Assembly: GCF_015350805.1 (NCBI RefSeq)
Contig: NZ_JADKSG010000002.1
Location: 558,001 to 622,000, forward strand
Source of the DNA: Herbiconiux sp. VKM Ac-1786
GTDB lineage: Bacteria > Actinomycetota > Actinomycetes > Actinomycetales > Microbacteriaceae
DNA: 64,000 bases
Direction: 5' to 3'
The translations under genes were made by a program, and so were the position numbers. Each line of letters begins with the position of its first letter. The first letter of the stretch is position 1. Below, one piece after another: positions 1 to 10,381 of this stretch. The notes under the pieces are model-generated. The model did not search any database, was not told where the DNA came from, and saw only the letters and a list, made by a program, of their open reading frames with translations.

Positions 1-82
1 AGAGGTCTTCGACATTCCATCGTCACACCGAAATGCCCGTCGATTCGCGGACTCGGAGCAGATTGTGTGTCGGGAGGGGGAC
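1..82. other. Left-edge intergenic stretch
   Basis: This stretch lies downstream of the ctaA stop codon on the minus strand. I see no convincing coding frame, RNA gene or strong hairpin in it. It is the left edge of the window, so the neighbouring gene is not visible. Confidence 0.4.
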
Positions 83-1048
83 TCACGCCTTGAGGGCGGG
101 TTCCTGATCTTTCATTGTATACGTGCTGGGTGCGGGCGGGGCCCAGAGCTGCGGATGCACGTCCAGCAGCACGCGCAGCGCACCGACCCAGACCAGTGCC
201 GAGCCGAGCAGGTGCAGCACGACCATCCACTCGGGAAGACCGAGCAGTGCCTGGGCGACGCCGAGCACCGCCTGCAGCAGCACGACGGCGACGAAGGTGG
301 CGGCGCGGCGGCGGGCGAGCGTGGCGCCCGGAACCTTGGAGACGAGCACCAGCAGGGCGACGCCCAGCACCAGTGAGAGCGTGCCGAGCACGCCGTGCGC
401 GACCGTCACGTGCTCCCAGACGAAGGGCATGCGCGGCACGTCGGCCGAGTCGCCGGCGTGCGGGCCGGTGCCGGTGACGAGGGTGCCGACGATGATCAGC
501 ACGGCGGTGACGGCGACGAGCACCCAGGCCAGCAGGCCGACGCCGCGCGGGAACGTCACCGCGGCGGACTGGCCGCGATGCGCACGGTGCCAGGTGAGCG
601 TCGTCGTGGTGAGCAGCGCCATGGCCATCACGAAGTGCATCGCGACGACCCAGGGGTTCAGGTCGGTGCGCACCGTCACTCCCCCGGCGATGGCGTTGGC
701 GACGACGAGCCAGAACTGCGACCAGGCCAGGCGGGTCATGCTGCGCACGCGCGGCTTCTGCAGCCGCGCCGCGACGATCGCCCAGCCGACGGCCACGATC
801 AGCACGCCGGTGAGCGCGCGGTTGGCGAACTCGATGAAGCCGTGGATGCCCAGCTCGGGGGTGGTGGCGATGGAGGAGCCGTCGCAGGTGGGCCAGGTCG
901 GGCAGCCGAGCCCCGAGCCGGTCACGCGCACGACACCGCCGGTGACGATGATGAGGATGCTCACGACGAGCGCCGCGGTCGTGCCCCAGCGCAGGGCGCG
1001 GGGCGTCAACGTCACGCGGGCGGCGAGCCAGCTGAACGGCGTGGGCAT
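83..1048 (-). CDS. ctaA: Haem A synthase CtaA (COX15/CtaA family)
   Basis: This 321-residue multi-pass membrane protein oxidises the methyl group of haem O to the formyl group of haem A, the cofactor of aa3-type cytochrome oxidase. The N-terminal half has the family signature GGVVRVTGSGLGCPTWPTCDG with its paired cysteines, followed by a GIHGFIEFANR segment with the conserved glutamate and histidine. Several further hydrophobic segments follow, including a haem-binding histidine in MHFVMAMALL and another in WEHVTVAHG. The frame stays open far upstream, but the ATG at 1048 overlaps the ctaB stop (TGATG) and gives the usual family length, so I chose it. It is translationally coupled to ctaB, which makes its substrate. 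Confidence 0.93.
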   Translation of the reverse strand: MPTPFSWLAARVTLTPRALRWGTTAALVVSILIIVTGGVVRVTGSGLGCPTWPTCDGSSIATTPELGIHGFIEFANRALTGVLIVAVGWAIVAARLQKPRVRSMTRLAWSQFWLVVANAIAGGVTVRTDLNPWVVAMHFVMAMALLTTTTLTWHRAHRGQSAAVTFPRGVGLLAWVLVAVTAVLIIVGTLVTGTGPHAGDSADVPRMPFVWEHVTVAHGVLGTLSLVLGVALLVLVSKVPGATLARRRAATFVAVVLLQAVLGVAQALLGLPEWMVVLHLLGSALVWVGALRVLLDVHPQLWAPPAPSTYTMKDQEPALKA

Positions 1049-1968
1049 CAGAACGGCAGCAGCGGGTCGATCGCGACGGCGAGGAAGACCAGCGTGAGGT
1101 AGGTGATCGAGCCGTGGAACACGCGCATCGGCTTGATGCTGAGGTCGCGGATGGAGCGGCTGTACAGGCGGTGCGACTCGTAGAGGAACCAGGCGCCGGC
1201 GATGATCGCGGTCGCGGTGTAGACGAGGCCCATCTGCCCGACCGGGATCAGCAGCAGCGAGCACGCCACCATCGCCCAGGCGTAGAGCACGATCTGCAGG
1301 CCCACGACGACGCGGCCGCGCACGACGGCGAGCATCGGCACGCCGGCGGTCTTGTAGTCGTCGCGGTACTTCATCGACAGCGGCCAGTAGTGCGGCGGGG
1401 TCCAGAGGAAGATGATGCCGAACAGGATCAGCGCCTCCCAGGACAGGGAGTTCGTGACGGCCGCCCAGCCGATGAGCACCGGCATGCAGCCCGCGGTGCC
1501 GCCCCAGACGATGTTCTGCGGGGTGCGGCGCTTCAGCACGAGCGTGTAGAGCAGCACGTAGATGAGGATGGCGACCAGGGCGAGGCCGGCCGCGAGGAGG
1601 TTCGTGGTGAGCGCGAGCCAGACGATCGAGACGACGCCGGTCGCCCAGGCGAAGACGAGGGCCTCGCGGTCGGAGAGCACACCGGTGACCAGCGGGCGCT
1701 GCGAGGTGCGATCCATCAGCCGGTCGATGTCGCGGTCGATGTAGCAGTTGAACGCCGAGGCGCTGCCCGCGGAGAGCGCGCCGCCGACGAGCGTCGCCAG
1801 CACCAGCCAGAGGTTCGGGATCCCGCCCTGCGCCAGGATCATCACGGGGAAGGTCGTGACGAGCAGCAGCTCCATCACCCGTGGCTTGGTGAGGGAGATG
1901 TAGCCCCGCACCTTGTCCATCGGGCTGATCTGCCGCTCGGCCACCCGGCCGTCTACCGCTACGTCCAT
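1048..1968 (-). CDS. ctaB: Protohaem IX farnesyltransferase CtaB (haem O synthase)
   Basis: This 306-residue UbiA-family membrane prenyltransferase adds a farnesyl group to haem B to make haem O, which CtaA then converts to haem A. The first Asp-rich motif is seen in [20 protein letters not shown], and the second conserved cytoplasmic loop in [13 protein letters not shown]. Hydrophobic segments recur through the whole protein. The ATG at 1968 has a good ribosome site (GAGGAG, 2 to 7 bases upstream). The gene is divergent from tkt, an arrangement usual in actinobacteria where oxidase assembly and pentose phosphate genes sit side by side. The stop overlaps the ctaA start by one base. Confidence 0.95.
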   Translation of the reverse strand: MDVAVDGRVAERQISPMDKVRGYISLTKPRVMELLLVTTFPVMILAQGGIPNLWLVLATLVGGALSAGSASAFNCYIDRDIDRLMDRTSQRPLVTGVLSDREALVFAWATGVVSIVWLALTTNLLAAGLALVAILIYVLLYTLVLKRRTPQNIVWGGTAGCMPVLIGWAAVTNSLSWEALILFGIIFLWTPPHYWPLSMKYRDDYKTAGVPMLAVVRGRVVVGLQIVLYAWAMVACSLLLIPVGQMGLVYTATAIIAGAWFLYESHRLYSRSIRDLSIKPMRVFHGSITYLTLVFLAVAIDPLLPF

Positions 1969-2044
1969 TACTCCTCGTTACGTGACCGTCGCTATCCCCG
2001 GCACCAAGTCTATTGGATCGAACGGCTGCGCCCGTCCGCCTCGA

Positions 2045-2050
2045 TATGAT
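2045..2050 (+). promoter_or_regulatory. Possible -10 hexamer for the tkt operon
   Basis: TATGAT lies in the ctaB-tkt divergent gap, 56 bases before the preferred GTG start of tkt. It is a near-consensus -10 hexamer for a housekeeping sigma factor. No convincing -35 is visible at 16 to 18 bases upstream, so the call is tentative. Confidence 0.35.
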
Positions 2051-2106
2051 TGGAGAACCCGGGCCGGGAACTGGCTCGCACACTCGAGAAGGGGTCGATT
2101 TTCCTC

Positions 2107-4200
2107 GTGGCTACACTCCAATGGGAACCCATTGACGACAAAGCAGTTACCACCGCCAAGATCCTCGCGGCCGACGCCGTGGAGAAGGTCGGCAACGGGC
2201 ACCCCGGCACGGCGATCAGCCTCGCCCCGGCCGCGTACCTGCTGTTCCAGAAGGTCATGCGCAAAGACCCCGCCGATCAGGACTGGCTCGGTCGCGACCG
2301 CTTCATCCTCTCCGTGGGCCACTCGTCGCTGACGCAGTACATCCAGCTCTACCTGGGCGGCTACGGTCTCGAGCTCGACGACCTCAAGGCGCTCCGCACC
2401 TGGGGCTCGCTCACCCCCGGCCACCCCGAGTACGGGCACACCAAGGGCGTCGAGATCACCACCGGCCCCCTCGGCCAGGGCCTCGCCTCCTCGGTGGGCT
2501 TCGCCTACGCCCAGCGCTTCGAGCGCGGTCTGTTCGATCCGGATGCGCAGCCCGGCACCAGCCCGTTCGACCACTTCACCTACGTGATCGCCGGCGACGG
2601 CGACATGGAGGAGGGCGTCACCAGCGAGGCCTCCTCGCTCGCCGGCCACCAGCAGCTCGGCAACCTGATCGCGATCTACGACTCGAACCAGATCTCGATC
2701 GAGGACGACACGAACATCGCCTTCACCGAGGACGTCAAGGCCCGCTACGAGGCCTACCACTGGCACGTGCAGGTCGTCGACTGGAAGAAGACGGGCGAGT
2801 ACGTCGAAGACGTGCAGGCCCTCTTCGACGCGATCGAGGAGGCCAAGGCCGAGACCTCGAAGCCCTCGCTGATCATCCTGAAGACCATCATCGGGTGGCC
2901 GTCGCCGAAGAAGCAGAACACCGGCAAGATCCACGGCTCGGCGCTCGGCGCCGACGAGCTGAAGGGTCTCAAGGAGGTCGTCGGCTTCGACCCTGAGCAG
3001 CACTTCCAGGTCGACGACGACGTCATCGAGCACACCCGCAAGGCGCTCCAGCGCGGCTCCGAGGAGCGCGCCGAGTGGCAGAAGGGCTTCGACGCCTGGG
3101 CCGCCGCCAACCCCGAGAAGAAGCAGCTGCTCGACCGCCTCGAGGCAGGCGAGCTGCCCGAGGGCCTCGAAGACGCCCTGCCCGTGTTCGAGGCCGGCAA
3201 AGAGGTCTCGACCCGCGCCGCGTCGGGCAAGGTCATCAACGCCCTCGCTCCGGTGCTGCCGGAGTTCTGGGGCGGTTCGGCCGACCTCGCCGAGTCGAAC
3301 AACACGACCATCGAGTCGGGCGCGTCGTTCGTGCCGTCGGAGCACTCCACCCACGAGTGGACGGGCAACAAGTACGGCCGGGTGCTGCACTTCGGCATCC
3401 GCGAGCACGCCATGGGCTCGATCCTGAACGGCATCGTGCTGCACGGCAAGACGCGCCCGTTCGGCGGCACCTTCCTCATCTTCAGCGACTACATGCGCCC
3501 CGCGGTGCGTCTGGCCGCGCTGATGAAGGTCCCGTCGATCTTCGTCTGGACCCACGACTCCGTGGCGCTGGGTGAAGACGGCCCGACCCACCAGCCGGTG
3601 GAGCAGCTCACCGTGCTGCGCGCCATCCCCGGGCTCGACGTCGTGCGTCCCGCCGACGCCAACGAGGTCGGCCACGCCTGGCTGACCATCCTCGGCCGCA
3701 AGCACAACCCGGCCGGCATCGCGCTGACCCGCCAGAACATCCCGGTGTTCGAGCGTGGCGACGGCGACGCCTCGGGCGAGGTCTTCGCCTCGGCCAAGAA
3801 CGTCTCGAAGGGCGCCTACGTGCTTGCCGAGGCTCCGAACGGCACCCCCGACGTGATCTTCATCGCCACGGGCTCCGAGGTGCAGCTGGCCGTGAATGCC
3901 CGCGAGATCCTGGCCGGCGAGGGCATCAACGCCCGCGTCGTCTCGGCCCCGTCGCTGGAGTGGTTCGAGGAGCAGAGCGCCGATTACAAGGAGTCCGTGC
4001 TCCCCGCCGCCGTCAAGGCCCGCGTCTCGATCGAGGCCGGCATCGACATGGGCTGGCGCAAGTACATCGGCGACGCCGGTCGCAGCGTCTCGATCGAGCA
4101 CTTCGGTGCCTCGGCCGACTACAAGACGCTGTTCCGCGAGTTCGGCATCACTACCGAGGCGGCCGTCGAGGCCGCGAAGACGTCGCTCGCCGCGCTCTGA
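2107..4200 (+). CDS. tkt: Transketolase
   Basis: This 697-residue thiamine diphosphate enzyme moves two-carbon ketol units between sugar phosphates in the non-oxidative pentose phosphate pathway. The N-terminal domain shows the HPGTAISLAPAAYLLF segment, the GHSS and GPLGQGLA motifs, and the ThDP/metal site GDGDMEEG. The central pyrimidine domain has FGIREHAMGSILNGI and the THDSVALGEDGPTHQP motif. The frame can be extended upstream to a TTG at 2050, but the GTG at 2107 (VATLQWEPID) matches the family N-terminus, has a purine-rich site (GAGAAGGGG) 12 bases upstream and gives the usual length. It heads the tkt-tal-pgi-zwf-opcA-pgl set. Confidence 0.95.
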   Translation: MATLQWEPIDDKAVTTAKILAADAVEKVGNGHPGTAISLAPAAYLLFQKVMRKDPADQDWLGRDRFILSVGHSSLTQYIQLYLGGYGLELDDLKALRTWGSLTPGHPEYGHTKGVEITTGPLGQGLASSVGFAYAQRFERGLFDPDAQPGTSPFDHFTYVIAGDGDMEEGVTSEASSLAGHQQLGNLIAIYDSNQISIEDDTNIAFTEDVKARYEAYHWHVQVVDWKKTGEYVEDVQALFDAIEEAKAETSKPSLIILKTIIGWPSPKKQNTGKIHGSALGADELKGLKEVVGFDPEQHFQVDDDVIEHTRKALQRGSEERAEWQKGFDAWAAANPEKKQLLDRLEAGELPEGLEDALPVFEAGKEVSTRAASGKVINALAPVLPEFWGGSADLAESNNTTIESGASFVPSEHSTHEWTGNKYGRVLHFGIREHAMGSILNGIVLHGKTRPFGGTFLIFSDYMRPAVRLAALMKVPSIFVWTHDSVALGEDGPTHQPVEQLTVLRAIPGLDVVRPADANEVGHAWLTILGRKHNPAGIALTRQNIPVFERGDGDASGEVFASAKNVSKGAYVLAEAPNGTPDVIFIATGSEVQLAVNAREILAGEGINARVVSAPSLEWFEEQSADYKESVLPAAVKARVSIEAGIDMGWRKYIGDAGRSVSIEHFGASADYKTLFREFGITTEAAVEAAKTSLAAL

Positions 4201-4245
4201 GTCGCCTCAGAGATCGCTTGTCGAGAATCTAAGAGAGAAGAAGAA

Positions 4246-5352
4246 ATGACTGAGAACACTCAGAAGCTGTCCGACGTCGGCGTGTCGATCTGGCTCGACG
4301 ACCTGTCGCGCGAGCGCATCTCCTCCGGTGGGCTGCAGAAGCTCATCGACGAGAAGAACGTCGTGGGCGTCACCACCAACCCGACGATCTTCGCCGCGGC
4401 CCTGGCCAACGGCGAGTCCTACAGCGAGCAGGTCGCCGCGCTGGCCGCGACCAACACCGACGTCACCGACGCCGTGTTCGAGATCACCACCGACGACGTC
4501 GCCGCCGCCAGCGACATCTTCAAGCCGATCTACGACGCCACCAAGGGCTTCGACGGCCGCGTCTCGATCGAGGTCGAGCCGGGTCTGGCGCACGACGCCC
4601 AGGGCACCATCGCCCAGGCGAAGGCGCTGTCGGCCAAGGTCGACCGCGAGAACGTGCTGATCAAGATCCCCGCGACCGTCGAGGGTCTCGAGGCGATCAC
4701 CGAGACCATCGCCGCCGGCATCTCGGTGAACGTCACGCTGATCTTCTCGCTCGAGCGCTACCGCGACGTCATCAACGCCTACCTCACCGGCCTCGAGAAG
4801 GCCAAGGAGGCGGGCCACGACCTGTCGAAGATCCACTCGGTCGCCTCGTTCTTCGTGTCGCGCGTCGACACCGAGATCGACAAGCGCCTCACCGCGATCG
4901 GCACCGACGAGGCCCTCGCGCTGAAGAGCAAGGCCGGCATCGCCAACGCACAGCTCGCCTACGAGGTCTGGACCCAGGCGTTCGCCACCGAGCGCGCCCT
5001 GCTGCTGCTCGAGAGCGGCGCCAACACCCAGCGTCCGCTCTGGGCGTCGACCGGTGTGAAGGACCCGAGCGTCCCCGACACCGCCTACGTCGTCGAGCTG
5101 GCCGCCCCGTCGGTCGTCAACACGATGCCCGAGAAGACCCTCGAGGCCCTCTCCGACCACGGCGAGGTGCGCGGCGACACCATCGCCCACTCCTACGAGG
5201 AGGCCAACAAGGTGCTCGACGCCATCGGCGCCCTGGGCATCTCGTACGCCGAGGTCACCGAGCTGCTCGAGAAGGAGGGCGTCGAGAAGTTCATCGTGTC
5301 CTGGAACGAGCTGCTCGACACCGTGACCGCCGCCCTGAAGGCTGCTGAATGA
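4246..5352 (+). CDS. tal: Transaldolase
   Basis: This 368-residue protein transfers a dihydroxyacetone unit between sugar phosphates in the pentose phosphate pathway. The N-terminal [12 protein letters not shown] and GVTTNPTIF segments are typical of the actinobacterial (long) transaldolase subfamily. The Schiff-base lysine is K140 in [12 protein letters not shown], and [15 protein letters not shown] is the conserved C-terminal motif. The ATG at 4246 has an A/G-rich site (GAGAGAAGAAGAA) just upstream. The stop overlaps the pgi start as ATGA, so the two are translationally coupled. Some bacteria carry tal and pgi fused; here they are separate proteins. Confidence 0.96.
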   Translation: MTENTQKLSDVGVSIWLDDLSRERISSGGLQKLIDEKNVVGVTTNPTIFAAALANGESYSEQVAALAATNTDVTDAVFEITTDDVAAASDIFKPIYDATKGFDGRVSIEVEPGLAHDAQGTIAQAKALSAKVDRENVLIKIPATVEGLEAITETIAAGISVNVTLIFSLERYRDVINAYLTGLEKAKEAGHDLSKIHSVASFFVSRVDTEIDKRLTAIGTDEALALKSKAGIANAQLAYEVWTQAFATERALLLLESGANTQRPLWASTGVKDPSVPDTAYVVELAAPSVVNTMPEKTLEALSDHGEVRGDTIAHSYEEANKVLDAIGALGISYAEVTELLEKEGVEKFIVSWNELLDTVTAALKAAE

Positions 5353-6953
5353 CGATCGCCATCCATGTGTCGGGCGACGCCAAGGCGGCCGTCCAGGCAC
5401 AGGTCCCGGTGCTGGTGGGCGACCTGGTCGCCTCCGGCATCACCGCGCTGAACCCCACGCTGTGGGGTTCAGCCGCGGAGGCGGAGGCCTCCAAGCGGCT
5501 GGGCTGGGTCGAGGCGGTCTCCGTCTCGCGTCCCCTGGTCGCCGAGATCGAGGCGCTGCGCGCCGAATTCCTCTCCGCCGGGATCGATCACTTCGTGCTC
5601 GCGGGCATGGGCGGCTCCTCGCTCGCCCCCGAGGTCATCACGAAGACGTTGGGCGTCGAGCTGACCATCCTCGACTCGACGTCCCCGGAGCAGATCCGGG
5701 CGGCCCTCGACGACCGCCTGGCCTCGACGGTGCTGATCGCGTCGTCGAAGTCAGGCGGCACGCTCGAGACCGACAGCCAGCGCCGGGCCTACGAGGCCGC
5801 CTTCCGTGCGGCGGGCATCGACCCGGCCGCGCGCATCGTGATCGTCACCGACCCCGGTTCGCCGCTCGAGGCCGAGGCCCGCACGGCGGGCTACCGCGTG
5901 TTCCTGGCCGCCCCCGACGTGGGAGGACGCTACTCGGCCCTCACCGCGTTCGGGCTCGTGCCCTCGGGGCTCGCGGGCGCCGCGATCGACGAGCTGCTCG
6001 ACGAGGCCGAGGCGATCTCGCTGAACCTCGCCGAGGACGGTGACGAGAACTTCGGCCTCATCCTGGGCGCCGCCATCGCGGGCACCAGCCCGCTTCGCGA
6101 CAAGACGGGCATCGTGGCCGACGGAACCCACATCGTGGGCTTCGCCGACTGGGCCGAGCAGCTGATCGCGGAGTCGACCGGCAAGGACGGCAAGGGCCTG
6201 CTCCCCGTCGTGCTCGACGTCGACTCCCCCGAGCTCTCGGAGCGTCTGCCCGACGTGCAGATCGTGCGCCTGGTCGCCGACGCGAACGAGTTCCACCTGC
6301 GGGAGCGCCACCCGGGCGAGGTGCTGATCAGCGGCTCCCTCGGAGCCATGCTGCTCACCTGGGAGTACGCGGTCGCGGTCGCCGGGCGGCTGCTCGGCAT
6401 CGATCCGTTCGACCAGCCCGACGTGGAGTCGGCGAAGCAGGCTGCCCGCGGCCTGCTCGACGCCCGTCCGGAGCCCGAGGCGCCGTCGTTCGTCGAGAGC
6501 GGCATCGAGGTGCGCGGCACGGCCGGCGTCGTGTCGGGTGAGTCGTCGGTGCGGGCATCCGTCGACGCCCTGATCGCAACGCTGCCGGCTGACGGCTACC
6601 TCGCGGTGATGGCCTACGTCGACCGCACGGCACTGCCGCAGCTCGCCGAGCTGCGCGACCTGCTCGCCGCGCGCTCGGGCCGCCCCGTCACCTTCGGCTG
6701 GGGCCCGCGGTTCCTGCACTCCACCGGCCAGTACCACAAGGGCGGCCCCGCCACCGGCGTGTTCCTCCAGATCACCGCCGACCCGGCAGCCGACCTCGAG
6801 ATCCCCGATCGCCCGTTCAGCTTCGGCCAGCTCATCCAGGCCCAGGCCGCGGGCGACGCGGCCGTCCTCGAGCAGCACGGCCGGCCCGTGCTGCGCCTCA
6901 ACCTCACGAACGCGTCCCTCGACGCCGAGACCCTCCTCAGCGTCCTGCGCTGA
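5349..6953 (+). CDS. pgi: Glucose-6-phosphate isomerase
   Basis: This 534-residue SIS-domain protein interconverts glucose 6-phosphate and fructose 6-phosphate and so links glycolysis to the pentose phosphate genes around it. [15 protein letters not shown] and [13 protein letters not shown] are the phosphate-binding SIS motifs, and the C-terminal half contains [18 protein letters not shown], the conserved PGI signature region. It resembles the pgi encoded in the tal-pgi arrangement of other actinobacteria more than the E. coli type. The ATG overlaps the tal stop by four bases. Confidence 0.95.
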   Translation: MTIAIHVSGDAKAAVQAQVPVLVGDLVASGITALNPTLWGSAAEAEASKRLGWVEAVSVSRPLVAEIEALRAEFLSAGIDHFVLAGMGGSSLAPEVITKTLGVELTILDSTSPEQIRAALDDRLASTVLIASSKSGGTLETDSQRRAYEAAFRAAGIDPAARIVIVTDPGSPLEAEARTAGYRVFLAAPDVGGRYSALTAFGLVPSGLAGAAIDELLDEAEAISLNLAEDGDENFGLILGAAIAGTSPLRDKTGIVADGTHIVGFADWAEQLIAESTGKDGKGLLPVVLDVDSPELSERLPDVQIVRLVADANEFHLRERHPGEVLISGSLGAMLLTWEYAVAVAGRLLGIDPFDQPDVESAKQAARGLLDARPEPEAPSFVESGIEVRGTAGVVSGESSVRASVDALIATLPADGYLAVMAYVDRTALPQLAELRDLLAARSGRPVTFGWGPRFLHSTGQYHKGGPATGVFLQITADPAADLEIPDRPFSFGQLIQAQAAGDAAVLEQHGRPVLRLNLTNASLDAETLLSVLR

Positions 6954-6981
6954 CGAGGTCCGGCCCGAACCTAGGAGTTCA

Positions 6982-8523
6982 ATGCCTCCCGTTGAGATCA
7001 CCCCGGAGTACAACCCGCTCCGGCTTCCCTCCGATCGCCGCCTGAACCGCATCGCGGGGCCCTCCGGTCTCGTGATCTTCGGTGTCACCGGCGATCTCTC
7101 GCGCAAGAAGCTGATGCCGGCGGTCTACGACCTCGCCAGCCGCGGCCTCCTGCCGCCCGGCTTCTCGCTCGTCGGCTTCGCCCGGCGCGACTGGGAGGAC
7201 CAGGACTTCGAGCGCGTCGTGCACGACGCCGTTAAGGAGCACTCGCGCACCCCGTTCGACGAGGACGTGTGGCGTCAGCTCTCCGAGGGCATCCGCTTCG
7301 TCTCGGGCGAGTTCGACGACGACACGGCCTTCGAGCAGCTGAAGGAGACGATCGACGAGCTCGATCGCGACCGCGGCACCATGGGCAACTACGCCTTCTA
7401 CCTGTCGATCCCGCCGAAGGCGTTCCCGCTCGTCACCGAGCAGCTGCGCCGCTCGGGGCTGGCCGACCAGAAGGAGGGCCAGTGGCGACGCGTCGTCATC
7501 GAGAAGCCCTTCGGCAGCGACCTGAAGACGGCCCGTGAGCTGAACGACGTGGTCGAGTCGGTCTTCCCGCCCGATTCGGTGTTCCGCATCGACCACTACC
7601 TCGGCAAGGAGACCGTCCAGAACATCCTGGCGCTCCGCTTCGCGAACCAGCTCTACGAGCCCATCTGGAACGCGAACTACGTCGACCACGTGCAGATCAC
7701 CATGGCCGAGGACATCGGAGTGGGCGGCCGCGCCGGCTACTACGACGGCATCGGTGCAGCGCGCGACGTGATCCAGAACCACCTGCTGCAGCTCATGGCG
7801 CTCACCGCCATGGAGGAGCCCATCTCGTTCGACGCCGCCGACCTGCGCGCCGAGAAGGAGAAGGTGCTCGCCGCCGTCAAGCTGCCGGAGGACCTCAGCA
7901 CCGTGACCGCCCGCGGGCAGTACTCGGGCGGCTGGCAGGGTGGCGAGAAGGTGCTCGGCTTCCTCGAGGAGGACGGCATGAACCCGCAGTCCACCACGGA
8001 GACCTACGCCGCGGTGAAGCTCGACGTCGGCACGCGCCGCTGGTCGGGTGTGCCGTTCTACCTCCGGGCGGGCAAGCGCCTCGGCCGCCGCGTCACCGAG
8101 ATCGCGGTCGTGTTCAAGCGCGCTCCGCAGTACCTCTTCGCCGAGAGCCAGACCTCGGAGCTCGGGCAGAACGCGCTCGTCATCCGGGTGCAGCCCGACG
8201 AGGGCGTGACCATCCGCTTCGGGTCGAAGGTGCCGGGTGCCGGCGTGCAGGTTCGCGACGTCACGATGGACTTCGGCTACGGCCACGCCTTCACCGAGGC
8301 GAGCCCCGAGGCCTACGAGCGCCTCATCCTCGACGTGCTGCTCGGCGACCCGCCCCTGTTCCCGCGTCAGCGCGAGGTGGAGCTGTCGTGGATGATCCTC
8401 GACCCGATCGAGGAGTACTGGAGCACCCAGGGCCAGCCGGAGCAGTACCGGCCCGGAACCTGGGGACCGAGCTCCGCCGATGAACTGCTGGCCCGCGACG
8501 GAAGAACCTGGAGACGCCCGTGA
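6982..8523 (+). CDS. zwf: Glucose-6-phosphate dehydrogenase
   Basis: This 513-residue enzyme oxidises glucose 6-phosphate to 6-phosphogluconolactone and reduces NADP+. The Rossmann motif is GVTGDLSRKKLMPA near the N-terminus, and the active-site signature RIDHYLGKE has its catalytic residues at about D204-H205 and K209. The ATG at 6982 follows a TAGGAG ribosome site by four bases. The stop TGA overlaps the opcA GTG start (GTGA). The next gene encodes OpcA, the known allosteric partner of G6PDH in actinobacteria and cyanobacteria. Confidence 0.97.
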   Translation: MPPVEITPEYNPLRLPSDRRLNRIAGPSGLVIFGVTGDLSRKKLMPAVYDLASRGLLPPGFSLVGFARRDWEDQDFERVVHDAVKEHSRTPFDEDVWRQLSEGIRFVSGEFDDDTAFEQLKETIDELDRDRGTMGNYAFYLSIPPKAFPLVTEQLRRSGLADQKEGQWRRVVIEKPFGSDLKTARELNDVVESVFPPDSVFRIDHYLGKETVQNILALRFANQLYEPIWNANYVDHVQITMAEDIGVGGRAGYYDGIGAARDVIQNHLLQLMALTAMEEPISFDAADLRAEKEKVLAAVKLPEDLSTVTARGQYSGGWQGGEKVLGFLEEDGMNPQSTTETYAAVKLDVGTRRWSGVPFYLRAGKRLGRRVTEIAVVFKRAPQYLFAESQTSELGQNALVIRVQPDEGVTIRFGSKVPGAGVQVRDVTMDFGYGHAFTEASPEAYERLILDVLLGDPPLFPRQREVELSWMILDPIEEYWSTQGQPEQYRPGTWGPSSADELLARDGRTWRRP

Positions 8524-9494
8524 TCGTCGACCTGCCCGACACCACCACCAGCAAGATCTCGAAATCGCTGGTGAAGATCCGCGAGGAGGGCGGCGCCGTC
8601 GCCCTGGGCCGCGTGCTCACCCTCGTCATCGTGACCTCGCTCGGCGAGGAGGAGGACGCCATCGAGGCGGCCAACGACGCCTCCCGCGAGCACCCGATGC
8701 GCGTCATCGTGGTCTCGACCGACACCGCGAACGACGGCATGAACACCGGCCGGGGAGCGCGTCTCGACGCGCAGATCCGTGTCGGCGGTGATGCCGGAGC
8801 GAGCGAGGTCGTCGTGCTGCGCGCCTACGGCGCCGCGGCGAGCGACCAGGAGGGGCTCGTCACCGGGCTGCTGCTGTCCGACGCCCCGGTCGTCGTCTGG
8901 TGGCCGGGCGCCGCCCCCGACGACGTGTCCAAGAGCGACCTCGGCCGCATCGCGACGCGACGCATCACCGACTCGTCGAACCAGCCGAACCCCTACGAGG
9001 CGCTGCTGCGCCGGGCCGAGAGCTACGCCCCCGGCGACACCGACTTCGCCTGGACGCGGCTCACCCTGTGGCGCGCCCAGCTCGCCGCGGTGCTCGACCA
9101 GCCGCCCTACGAGCCGGTCACGGCCATCGAGGTCTCGGGTGCCTCCGACTCACCGTCGACGCTGCTGCTCGCCGCCTGGCTGCGGCACCAGCTGCAGGTG
9201 CCGGTGAAGTACGGACTGCTCTCGCGCTCGAACGGCTCGAGCGGCATCCACGGCGTGATCCTCACCCGGGAGAGCGGCGACATCGAACTGGTGCGCGACG
9301 TGCCCAACGTCGCCCGTCTCAGCCAGCCGAACCAGCCCACCCACGACCTGTCGCTGCCGCGCCGCAACCTGCGCGACTGCCTGGCCGAGGAGCTGCGTCG
9401 GCTCGATCCGGACGACCTGTATGGTGAAGTGATCTCCCAGGGGCTCTCCGAGCTGCTGGAGTCGAAAGACGCCGGCGTTCGCGACGCGGTCTGA
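8520..9494 (+). CDS. opcA: Glucose-6-phosphate dehydrogenase assembly/activator protein OpcA
   Basis: This 324-residue soluble protein of the OpcA family assists assembly and redox or allosteric activation of G6PDH. It starts MIVDLPDTTTSKISKSLVKIREEGGAVALGRVLTLVI, typical of actinobacterial members, and contains the conserved DAPVVVWWPGAAP segment. The GTG start is fixed by the four-base overlap with the zwf stop. I infer that zwf and opcA are made together from one mRNA as subunit and activator. Confidence 0.94.
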   Translation: MIVDLPDTTTSKISKSLVKIREEGGAVALGRVLTLVIVTSLGEEEDAIEAANDASREHPMRVIVVSTDTANDGMNTGRGARLDAQIRVGGDAGASEVVVLRAYGAAASDQEGLVTGLLLSDAPVVVWWPGAAPDDVSKSDLGRIATRRITDSSNQPNPYEALLRRAESYAPGDTDFAWTRLTLWRAQLAAVLDQPPYEPVTAIEVSGASDSPSTLLLAAWLRHQLQVPVKYGLLSRSNGSSGIHGVILTRESGDIELVRDVPNVARLSQPNQPTHDLSLPRRNLRDCLAEELRRLDPDDLYGEVISQGLSELLESKDAGVRDAV

Positions 9495-9514
9495 CAGGGT
9501 AGGGACGATATTCG

Positions 9515-10285
9515 ATGACCACTGACCGCCGAGTTCTCGTGCACCCCGACAAGGAGTCCCTCGCGGGCTCGGTGGCGGCACGGTTCATCACCAAGATGAT
9601 CGACATCCTCGACGAGTTCGAGGAGGCGAACGTCGTGCTCACGGGTGGCACGATGGGCGAGAAGGTGCTGGAGGCCATCCGCACCTCCCCCGCCTCGCAC
9701 ACGATCGACTGGTCGCGCATCACCTTCTGGTGGGGCGACGAGCGCTTCGTGGGCCGTGACGACGCCGACCGCAACGAGCTGCAGGCCCGGCGGGCGCTGC
9801 TCGACCACGTCCCCGTCGACGAGTCGAAGGTGCACGCCTACCCGGCCGCCGGCGAGGGCGTCGACCTCGACGAGGCCGCGCGGGTCTACGCCCGCGAGCT
9901 CGCCGAGGCTGCGCCCGAGGGCAAGGAGTACCCGCGCTTCGACATCATGTTCCTGGGTGTCGGGCCCGACGGGCACATCGCGTCGCTGTTCCCCGGTCAC
10001 GACGAGATCCGCATCACCGACACCTCCGTGGTGCCGGTGCGCAACTCGCCGAAGCCGCCGCCCGAGCGGCTCAGCCTGACCCTTCCGGTCATCCAGTCGG
10101 CCGACCGCATCTGGATGGTGCTGGCGGGTGCCGACAAGGCGTCGGCCATCGGGCTGGCCCTCGCCGGCGCGAGCGTCGACGAGGTTCCGGTCGCCGGTGC
10201 CCAGGGGCGAAAGCGCACGGTGTTCTTCGTCGACCAGGAGGCCGCGGCCGAGGTGCCTGAGGCGCTGATCGCCCCGTCGTACTGA
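9515..10285 (+). CDS. pgl: 6-phosphogluconolactonase
   Basis: This 256-residue protein of the glucosamine-6-phosphate isomerase/6-phosphogluconolactonase fold hydrolyses the lactone made by Zwf. The family signatures are LTGGTMGEKVLEAI, the FWWGDERFV motif, and MFLGVGPDGHIASLFPGH with the catalytic histidine. The ATG at 9515 sits 20 bases after the opcA stop and has an AGGG site at 9497-9500. It is the last gene of the plus-strand pentose phosphate set and is followed by a strong palindromic terminator. Confidence 0.95.
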   Translation: MTTDRRVLVHPDKESLAGSVAARFITKMIDILDEFEEANVVLTGGTMGEKVLEAIRTSPASHTIDWSRITFWWGDERFVGRDDADRNELQARRALLDHVPVDESKVHAYPAAGEGVDLDEAARVYARELAEAAPEGKEYPRFDIMFLGVGPDGHIASLFPGHDEIRITDTSVVPVRNSPKPPPERLSLTLPVIQSADRIWMVLAGADKASAIGLALAGASVDEVPVAGAQGRKRTVFFVDQEAAAEVPEALIAPSY

Positions 10286-10331
10286 GGCGGGCGCGGTTCG
10301 CCGCGCATCCGGCCCCTGCCGGGGGCACGAA

Positions 10332-10363
10332 AAAGGGAGGCTCTCGATCGAGAGCCTCCCTTT
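10332..10363. terminator. Perfect 32-base palindrome, bidirectional terminator
   Basis: The two arms AAAGGGAGGCTCTCGA and TCGAGAGCCTCCCTTT are perfect reverse complements with no spacer. The A and T ends would give a hairpin followed by a short U-run in either direction. It lies between the convergent pgl and rbpA genes and so can terminate both. Confidence 0.85.
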
Positions 10364-10381
10364 GGCGTTGCGGGCCGCGAG

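Noticed and set aside
83-2083. Long reading of the ctaA frame through ctaB
   Set aside because: The upstream half is a frame-shifted reading of ctaB. The ATG at 1048 is coupled to the ctaB stop and gives the right length.
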